Shown here: piece by piece, positions 1 through 4,977 of the stretch
Numbering within the stretch: position 1 is the first letter of the stretch
Layout: each line of letters begins with the position of its first letter
Assembly (NCBI GenBank): GCA_002490315.1
Contig: DLKG01000026.1
Span: 1 to 15,011 of the forward strand
Reading direction: 5' to 3'
Source: Prevotella sp. UBA7594
Lineage (GTDB): Bacteria > Bacteroidota > Bacteroidia > Bacteroidales > Bacteroidaceae
Length of the DNA: 15,011 nt
Notes under the pieces: model-generated
What the model was told of the DNA's origin: nothing
Database searches by the model: none
Seen by the model: the letters and a program-made list of their open reading frames with translations, nothing else
Program-made: the position numbers and the translations under genes

Positions 1-675
1 ATTTAAATTAATATACGATGATATAAACAACAAGATTGCAACAAAGCAACTTCCATAGATTAAATTAGAACTTATTCCTGATTTTGAAAAAATTCTATGT
101 AAAGCTATCCCTATAATATAGTATGGCATAAACCGTACATAAAAAAACAATCCCAGCGTAAACTTCATACCTATAAAGCCTATGATATAATCAGAAAGAA
201 CAATACATAAAAAAGAGATTCCGTACAACATCCCATATACATATCTCGATTTAACACATTTATCGAATATATACATAGTAATATATGCCTCAAATATAAA
301 AAGAAGGAACCAAAGATGCGCAACTCCATTGAGGATATCTGAGAAGCAATAATTTTGGAATAACGTCACAAATAATGCCCAAAACAGATAAGGCATTATT
401 ACACGCCTTGTTTTCTTTAATATAAACTGATATGAATTTGCATATCGCCCTTTCTCATACCAATATGAATATAGGAAACCTGATATAATAATAAATAATG
501 GCATGTGAAAATAACGTATGAAACAAGCTATCTCATTCAATATAGGAACTGTCTGCCATTTTACCCCCCCCCCCGACCAAATATCACTATATCCACACAA
601 GCAATGATAAAAGACAACAAGTATCATTGCCGATACCCTTAGTACACTTATATAATCAAGTCTGTTAATAGCCAT
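1..675 (-). CDS. Acyltransferase_3 family integral membrane O-acyltransferase (C-terminus cut by window edge)
   Basis: The frame is open from an ATG at 673-675 on the minus strand to base 1, giving 225 codons with no stop. The N-terminus RLDYISVLRVSAMILVVFYH (residues 5-24, His24) and HMPLFIIISGFLY (57-69) are the two hallmarks of the acyltransferase_3 (OatA/NodX/WecH-like) family: a first membrane helix ending in the conserved His, then a loop and second helix with SGFL. Several more hydrophobic segments follow. Family members usually have about 330-380 residues and ten helices, so roughly a third is missing. The likely role is acetylation of a cell-surface or exported sugar polymer; the acyl donor and target are not visible. 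It starts 7 bp after the stop of the glycosyltransferase gene and is surely co-transcribed with it. Codons 34-38 contain an 11-G run (bases 564-574), a possible frame switch. The gene is strongly AT-rich. Confidence 0.85.
   Translation of the reverse strand, partial: MAINRLDYISVLRVSAMILVVFYHCLCGYSDIWSGGGVKWQTVPILNEIACFIRYFHMPLFIIISGFLYSYWYEKGRYANSYQFILKKTRRVIMPYLFWALFVTLFQNYCFSDILNGVAHLWFLLFIFEAYITMYIFDKCVKSRYVYGMLYGISFLCIVLSDYIIGFIGMKFTLGLFFYVRFMPYYIIGIALHRIFSKSGISSNLIYGSCFVAILLFISSYINLN
564..574. repeat. Homopolymer tract C11 (G11 on coding strand) inside the acyltransferase gene
   Basis: Eleven uninterrupted C on the plus strand lie within the first 15% of the acyltransferase reading frame and read TCG GGG GGG GGG GTA (Ser-Gly-Gly-Gly-Val) on the coding strand. 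With 10 G the frame reads TCG GGG GGG GGG TAA and stops immediately. With 12 G it reads GGT AAA ATG GCA and meets TGA ten codons further on. The surrounding DNA is AT-rich, so a run of 11 C is not explained by composition. Such tracts mutate by slipped-strand mispairing. Homopolymers are also prone to sequencing error. Confidence 0.9.
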
Positions 676-682
676 ATAATCA

Positions 683-1657
683 CTATATAAGGACTGTATC
701 AATATTATATCTTGGACGTTGTTTGCTTTCAATGTATATTTTTCCTATGTATTCTCCTATAATACCAAGTCCAACTAAAACACACCCAGAACAGAACCAT
801 ATTGACAGCATTAAAGAAGACCAACCCTTCACCGTCACCCCCGTAAAATACGAATACAAAATCCAAATTAATACACAAAATGCAACAAAGATGAAAAATG
901 CTCCAAGTACAATAATCAAACGAATTGGCTTGACTGAAAAAGAAGTAATCCCATCAATTGCAAAATTTAGCATCTTGGACAACGGATATTTAGATTCTCC
1001 AGCAAAACGTTCTGCACGATTATAAAAGACTTTATCTGTTTTATAGCCAAGTAATGGTATTAATCCCCTTATAAAGAGATTGCGCTCTTTGAATTGTAAT
1101 AAAAATTTCAAAGCCCTTTTACTTAACAATCTGAAATCAGCATGATTATAAACAGTCTTAGCCCCCATAACATGCATAAGTTTATAAAAAGCCAAGGCTG
1201 TACTTCGTTTAAAAAACGTGTCTGTTTTTCTTTCGTTTCTAACACCATAGACGACATCACATCCATCATAATATTTTTTTACCATTTGAGGTATTGCATT
1301 TAAATCATCTTGTAAATCTGCATCTATAGAAACAATCATGTCTGTTTTCTCAACAGCAACAGACAATCCTGCCCATAAAGCATTTTGATGACCAACATTG
1401 CAAGCAAGATTAACCCCCTTAACGAACTTATTTATCTTATTATAATGAACTATTAATGGCCATGTTCTGTCTTTACTTCCATCGTTAACATATAGAATGA
1501 TACTTTCCCCTGAAATCAAACCTTCGGCAATCATTGATTCCAAAAGTTCCGTTAAACGTTTTGTTGTTTCCTCTATAACGGCTTCTTCCTTATAACAAGG
1601 TACAACAATTGCTAATTTACTATCTTTCATTTTATTTTTATAATTGTTAGCACTCAA
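683..1657 (-). CDS. Family 2 glycosyltransferase, GtrB/ArnC/DPM1-like, membrane-anchored
   Basis: 324 residues. The GT-A domain starts with LAIVVPCYKEE (about 15-25), has YVNDGSKDRT (56-65), and the metal/nucleotide motif DADLQDD (112-118), a signature of polyprenyl-phosphate glycosyltransferases. RFAGESKYPLSKM (217-229) matches the conserved RxxGxSKY segment. Two C-terminal membrane helices (about 245-270 and 281-302) are followed by GEYIGKIYIESKQRPRY, the usual ending. Length and architecture match GtrB-type enzymes, which move a sugar from a nucleotide donor to undecaprenyl phosphate on the cytoplasmic face. The specific sugar cannot be read from sequence. An alternative start at residue 10 (MKDSKLAIVV) is plausible. 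It lies 7 bp upstream of the acyltransferase and downstream of the NusG-like gene. I found no TAnnTTTG promoter directly in front of it, so read-through from the upstream gene is likely. It is AT-rich, like its partner. Confidence 0.9.
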   Translation of the reverse strand: MSANNYKNKMKDSKLAIVVPCYKEEAVIEETTKRLTELLESMIAEGLISGESIILYVNDGSKDRTWPLIVHYNKINKFVKGVNLACNVGHQNALWAGLSVAVEKTDMIVSIDADLQDDLNAIPQMVKKYYDGCDVVYGVRNERKTDTFFKRSTALAFYKLMHVMGAKTVYNHADFRLLSKRALKFLLQFKERNLFIRGLIPLLGYKTDKVFYNRAERFAGESKYPLSKMLNFAIDGITSFSVKPIRLIIVLGAFFIFVAFCVLIWILYSYFTGVTVKGWSSLMLSIWFCSGCVLVGLGIIGEYIGKIYIESKQRPRYNIDTVLI

Positions 1658-1732
1658 TTTATGGCATTCCCCTTTGTATAGGTACTTTTACGAATGCCTA
1701 CATTTTGAGTTGTTAAAATTTCATGGTTTTAC

Positions 1733-1948
1733 CTAATTTACGCACTTATTCCCAAATGCGTATTTCATTCCATTCTCCCTTATACGCTCCATCCACCTGA
1801 CCACTTCCATTTTGCTGTATTTCAAGTTGCCGTCAGCGTCTTTCGCCTTCATGGCAGAAAGAGCCAAAAGGCTGTACTCATTGTCTAAAGAGGTTTGGAA
1901 GATGCTGAGAGCGTCGGTGTTTTTTTTATTGGTTAGTTTGTTTTTTGT
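1733..1948 (-). pseudogene. Possible remnant or very small ORF of unknown function
   Basis: The 355-bp stretch between the NusG-like stop and the glycosyltransferase start holds one minus-strand frame that reads like protein: LSAMKAKDADGNLKYSKM, then WMERIRENGMKYAFGNKCVN, ending in TAG at 1733-1735. It is open for about 72 codons up to the palindromic repeat array, with no usable start at its front. The only ATG in a sensible place is at 1850-1852, which would give a 39-residue peptide. Composition is balanced and charged, unlike random AT-rich spacer. I do not recognise the family. It may be the C-terminal stump of a gene disrupted when the repeat array or the polysaccharide cassette arrived, or coincidence. 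The rest of the spacer (1658-1732) shows nothing I can name. Confidence 0.3.
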
Positions 1949-2027
1949 AAAGCGGCGCTTTAGCCAACGTAAAGCGGCGCTTTAGGCATCGTAAAGCGGC
2001 GCTTTAGACAGCTTAAAGCGGCGCTTT
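1949..2027. repeat. Tandem array of four 13-bp palindromes, period exactly 22 bp
   Basis: The 13-mer AAAGCGGCGCTTT occurs at 1949-1961, 1971-1983, 1993-2005 and 2015-2027, each start 22 bp from the last. Each copy is a perfect palindrome around one central base (AAAGCG-G-CGCTTT). The 9-bp spacers vary but are related (agccaacgt, aggcatcgt, agacagctt). The last copy runs into the end of the NusG-like gene and supplies its final codons and stop (Lys-Ala-Pro-Leu-stop). Twenty-two bp is close to two helical turns, so the palindromes face the same side of the DNA. No T-run follows on either strand, so a standard intrinsic terminator is unlikely. Confidence 0.9.
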
Positions 2028-4208
2028 GGTTTTGAAGTCTGTATGCTTAAGAAAAGAAGGGAACTTGAAGTACTTCCATGAGTCTTGCTCTCGAAGCTCA
2101 ACCATGCCACGATGGAGATGGGCAGCGAGATGCTGAATGGGGGAATTTTCCTTGACTGCTTCTGCCTTCTTTCCTTTATTGAACGCTTCTGCCTTCTTTC
2201 CTTTATTGACTGCTTCTGCCTTCTTTCCTTTATTGACCGCTTCTGTCATGGCTGCCGTGATGGAAGAAAAGAGAGAGGAGAGGGTTGTGTCGGGGTTGAA
2301 GGTGGCGGAAAGATAGTTGTAGAGCTCGTCCTTGGGGAAATGGAAGGAGAGAACTTGTGCGACGGAGAGGAATGTGAAGACAGCTTGCGGCAGTTGACCT
2401 TGGCGCAGATGGAGGTCGATGATTTGGCACTTGCCGTCGAGAGCGGCGGAAACACCGGGAATATTGAGTTTGCCGTCGGCGTCATGGAACGCGGCGTCGA
2501 GGGCGGCGTCATGAGTGATGACGGACGGCAGGTCTGCCACGGGCACTTTATGGAGCAGCACGTGACGCTGGAGCAGCTGACGCCACACAAGCAGGCGCGT
2601 TCCCTGCCACATCTCTACTGCCGCTGCTGTCACGGCTTGGAACGCCGAACCCGTCTGGCGGAGCTGCGAAGCCACGGCGCGTGCCATTCGCTCCACGTCC
2701 ATGGCATCGTAATCCACGTCAAGCTTCATGGAAAAACCGCCTATACCGCCTACCCTTTCAAAGCGCACTTCCAAAGGGTTGCCGCCGTCTGCCTGACGGT
2801 TGCCATCATTGCTTGCGGATGACGCAGGCTCCTTGCCAGAGGAAAGGAGCGTGGCGGAGGCTACGGAGAGTGAAGGGTCGGCAACGATCAGCAGAGAATG
2901 AAGCCGGGGATAGTGTTTCGTGGCGAGGTCGTGGACGAAGCGGCGCCTTTCCTCCACGCCCTGCGACTCGTAACTGTCGTAGAAGTCGCCCCATGAGACG
3001 ACGGCCTCCACCTTGCCCTCATCATCCTTGAAGAGTGCAACATGGGCGTAATAGTCATAGTCCTCGTCGAAGACGGGAGCGTACCTGTCGGCATCGTAGT
3101 CCTTGCCACGGAAGAAACCACGGAGATTGCAGCGGAGCACGAGTTCGAAGAGTCCGTTGTGATGGAAGACGGCATAGTCCTTGCTTTCGGGGATGTCAAC
3201 GCCTGAGGTCGGCGTGAGGAAGGGCCGCAGCACAGCGTCGGGCACATACTCCCGCAGCACGGCGTCGAGCGTGGCGTTGTTGGAATGGAAATACTTGGCA
3301 AGTACGCGAAAATTGCTTCGCATTGACTCGCCAATGTTGCAGAGCACGCCTTCCTGCCACTGCTCTTCCTTTGCTGCCTTCTTCTTGCAATAGGATATGG
3401 CGGAGAGGCTACGGTCGCGACAGACCGCCGGCTTCCGCAGAAAGTCCTTCAGCATCTGGCGCAGCATGGCGGGAGCGTCCTCCAAGGGGTTGTTTGCCTG
3501 AAGATAACCTATGATTTGGTCGATGGCACGCCAACAGCCGACAGCCTCAGCCTTAGCGCCTGACGTCGCCTCATGCACTACCTGCATGTCAAACTTCCGT
3601 ATGTTGGAGATGTTCAGGCAATGGTTGTTGCCGAAGCGCACAAGCAAGTGGCGGTCTTTCTTTCCCTTGTGCTTCACCTGCTTCACGACGCCCTCCCATC
3701 CAGCCATCGGACCGCTGAGCAGGCGTATGGTGTCGTTGACAGCCACGAGGTCGCCGTAGTTTCTGTCGACGATGGAAAGCCCATCGATGTCGGAGGCGAC
3801 ACGCTCGTTGTAGAAAATGAAGCGCTCCATGTCGCCGTCGGGGATGGTGGCGCTGCTGATGATGGAGGATTGGCTCATGGCTTTCACGTTCTTGCAGAGC
3901 AGGTGGGCATCGGCAACGAACGTTTCCGTCTCCATCGTGCCCGTCTCCAGATTCCTCACGCTATCCTCGTACTTGAAATAGCCCCAATTAGTGATGATGC
4001 TCCTTAATGCGTACACGTCGTCAACCTTCACAAAGAACATTCCGTGAATCAACGGGCGGAAGCTCACGCTCTCATTGCCGTCGGCAACGGCACGCGACAT
4101 TCTCCGCAGGGGCAGATAGACCTGCCTTACTACATCGGGATAGTGCCTAAGGAAGAACTCCTTTGTCTGCTGCTCCTTAAACTGCGGAGCGTTGACTATA
4201 AGCCACAT
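2013..4208 (-). CDS. Giant NusG/UpxY-like antitermination protein with ~500-residue C-terminal extension
   Basis: 731 residues. The N-terminus resembles a NusG NGN domain (about 1-105: MWLIVNAPQFKEQQTKEFF, then FRPLIHGMFFVKV). A linker TIPDGDMERFIFY (121-133) recalls the conserved I/VPDxxM linker of UpxY proteins. It is followed by a KOW-like segment (about 157-210: NDTIRLLSGPMAGWEGVV, then LVRFGNN). UpxY/LoaP/RfaH-type paralogues of NusG bind RNA polymerase and suppress early termination in long polysaccharide operons, usually acting on the leader of their own operon. Here the NusG-like part ends near 215, whereas UpxY proteins have about 170-190 residues in total. The remaining ~515 residues match no family I recognise. 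They contain Asp/Tyr-rich blocks around 365-400 and a Lys/Ala-rich 9-residue repeat (654-685). It sits upstream of the glycosyltransferase and acyltransferase on the same strand, as UpxY genes do. The start is well placed because the NGN core begins at residue 2. Its GC-richer composition contrasts with the genes it leads. Confidence 0.72.
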   Translation of the reverse strand: MWLIVNAPQFKEQQTKEFFLRHYPDVVRQVYLPLRRMSRAVADGNESVSFRPLIHGMFFVKVDDVYALRSIITNWGYFKYEDSVRNLETGTMETETFVADAHLLCKNVKAMSQSSIISSATIPDGDMERFIFYNERVASDIDGLSIVDRNYGDLVAVNDTIRLLSGPMAGWEGVVKQVKHKGKKDRHLLVRFGNNHCLNISNIRKFDMQVVHEATSGAKAEAVGCWRAIDQIIGYLQANNPLEDAPAMLRQMLKDFLRKPAVCRDRSLSAISYCKKKAAKEEQWQEGVLCNIGESMRSNFRVLAKYFHSNNATLDAVLREYVPDAVLRPFLTPTSGVDIPESKDYAVFHHNGLFELVLRCNLRGFFRGKDYDADRYAPVFDEDYDYYAHVALFKDDEGKVEAVVSWGDFYDSYESQGVEERRRFVHDLATKHYPRLHSLLIVADPSLSVASATLLSSGKEPASSASNDGNRQADGGNPLEVRFERVGGIGGFSMKLDVDYDAMDVERMARAVASQLRQTGSAFQAVTAAAVEMWQGTRLLVWRQLLQRHVLLHKVPVADLPSVITHDAALDAAFHDADGKLNIPGVSAALDGKCQIIDLHLRQGQLPQAVFTFLSVAQVLSFHFPKDELYNYLSATFNPDTTLSSLFSSITAAMTEAVNKGKKAEAVNKGKKAEAFNKGKKAEAVKENSPIQHLAAHLHRGMVELREQDSWKYFKFPSFLKHTDFKTKAPL
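2154..2247 (-). repeat. 27-bp in-frame tandem repeat in the NusG-like gene, ~3.5 copies
   Basis: Units at 2154-2180, 2181-2207 and 2208-2234, plus a partial copy to about 2247, are nearly identical and encode the 9-residue unit KGKKAEAVN (one copy has F for V). The period is a multiple of three, so copy-number change would lengthen or shorten a lysine-rich, probably disordered or helical segment without breaking the frame. Confidence 0.92.
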
Positions 4209-4310
4209 AATAAAGGAGAATGTGAAGAATTGCTAAAAGTGGTTGGCTGAAGAATACAACCCGGTTTCCCCTGAGAAGAAACGTATTCCCGGGCTATGAG
4301 AGTTGTAACT

Positions 4311-4330
4311 ATTGTCACGGCGCTGACAAT
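4311..4330 (-). promoter_or_regulatory. Hairpin in the untranslated leader of the NusG-like gene
   Basis: ATTGTCA (4311-4317) and TGACAAT (4324-4330) form a perfect 7-bp stem with a 6-base GC-rich loop, inside the ~260-nt leader between the promoter near 4475 and the ATG at 4208. A second, longer-range pairing is possible between TACAAC (4255-4260) and GTTGTA (4302-4307). UpxY-type regulators act through leader sequences of their operons, so these are candidate recognition or pausing elements. That role is inference. The rest of 4209-4464 shows no convincing ORF. Confidence 0.4.
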
Positions 4331-4471
4331 CAATAGACTGACTTCCACTAACCATCAATGCCTTTTATGTCTTTCCGTCGTATGCAAAAAAATGCAATCG
4401 AGCTTCTATTGAGCAAATTATTTCCCATATTGCTACACCTTTGAGAAAGCCATTACTGTTGTATTATAATG

Positions 4472-4479
4472 CAAAGATA
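4472..4479 (-). promoter_or_regulatory. Bacteroidetes-type -7 box for the NusG-like/polysaccharide operon
   Basis: The minus strand reads TATCTTTG, an exact match to the TAnnTTTG -7 consensus of Bacteroidetes primary-sigma promoters. A -33 element at the expected distance is weak (TTTC near 4496-4499). Transcription would start around 4465 and run leftward through a long leader. It lies just downstream of the terminator of the metal operon, a sensible place for a new transcription unit. Confidence 0.5.
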
Positions 4480-4522
4480 AGAAAAATATTGCTAAGAAAC
4501 CGATTGCAGATGTGAAAAATGT

Positions 4523-4550
4523 TGAGAGCAGCTTTTTTTTACTGCTCTCA
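4523..4550 (-). terminator. Hairpin terminator after the HMA gene
   Basis: TGAGAGCAG (4523-4531) pairs perfectly with CTGCTCTCA (4542-4550) around a 10-base loop made almost only of A on the minus strand. It is followed on that strand by ACATTTTTC. It sits 14 bp past the HMA stop codon and is the natural end of the TonB receptor-HMA transcript. The T-run after the stem is short, so efficiency is uncertain. Confidence 0.6.
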
Positions 4551-4564
4551 TAAACCATTGCCGC

Positions 4565-4939
4565 TTATTTCTTACCACAGCAAGAGGCTTTCTTCTCGCC
4601 GCAGCAGGATGCTTTCTTCTCGCCACAGCAAGAGGGAGTAGGCTCTTCCTTGCCGTCGCATCCCACCACCGTTGCCTCATAGCCAAACTTGGAGAATGCC
4701 TTCTGGAGCTTGGCGGCGTCGGTCTTGGCGGCGTCGTAGCTCACCATGACGCGCTGCTCTGCAACATTCGTCTCTATAGACTTCACGCCCTTCTCGAAGC
4801 GGAGATTGCCTTTAATCTTGTTCTCGCAACTCTCGCAGTGCATGATGGGGTTAGTCGTGAACACTACGGTCTTGATGTCCTTAGCCGATGCCACAATCGC
4901 TGAAAGCAGCATGGCGAAAAAAAGAATTGTCTTTTTCAT
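4565..4939 (-). CDS. Exported HMA-domain metal-binding protein with Cys-Cys repeat tail
   Basis: 124 residues. An N-terminal signal peptide (MKKTILFFAMLLSAIVASA, cleaved near 19) implies export to the periplasm. A heavy-metal-associated ferredoxin-like domain spans about 21-95, with binding loop MHCESC (33-38), the CxxC form that binds Cu(I) and related soft metals. VSYDAAKTDAAKLQKAFSKFGYEA is the standard second half of the fold. The tail (103-124) is a tandem repeat of SCCGEKKA ending SCCGKK, giving three Cys-Cys pairs plus Cys94, a likely extra set of thiolate ligands. Its start lies 38 bp after the TonB receptor stop on the same strand, so the two are an operon; HMA proteins next to such receptors are common in Bacteroidetes. 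Likely role: periplasmic copper/heavy-metal carrier or sponge. The metal itself is inferred. Confidence 0.88.
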   Translation of the reverse strand: MKKTILFFAMLLSAIVASAKDIKTVVFTTNPIMHCESCENKIKGNLRFEKGVKSIETNVAEQRVMVSYDAAKTDAAKLQKAFSKFGYEATVVGCDGKEEPTPSCCGEKKASCCGEKKASCCGKK

Positions 4940-4977
4940 TGCAGATGTTTTGTATTTAATTGTTTAATTACTTGAAT

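Noticed and set aside
1949..2027. CRISPR-like array
   Set aside because: Repeats of 13 bp with 9-bp related spacers are far too short, the spacers are not unique, and no cas gene is present.
2085..2822. A 245-codon plus-strand frame opposite the NusG-like gene
   Set aside because: Its repetitive Cys/Phe/Leu section is only the complement of the 27-bp repeat that encodes KGKKAEAVN. No independent evidence of coding.
4209..4564. Invertible promoter of the Bacteroides capsule type
   Set aside because: I found no matched long inverted repeats flanking the promoter and no recombinase gene in the window. The only good inverted repeats are short hairpins.
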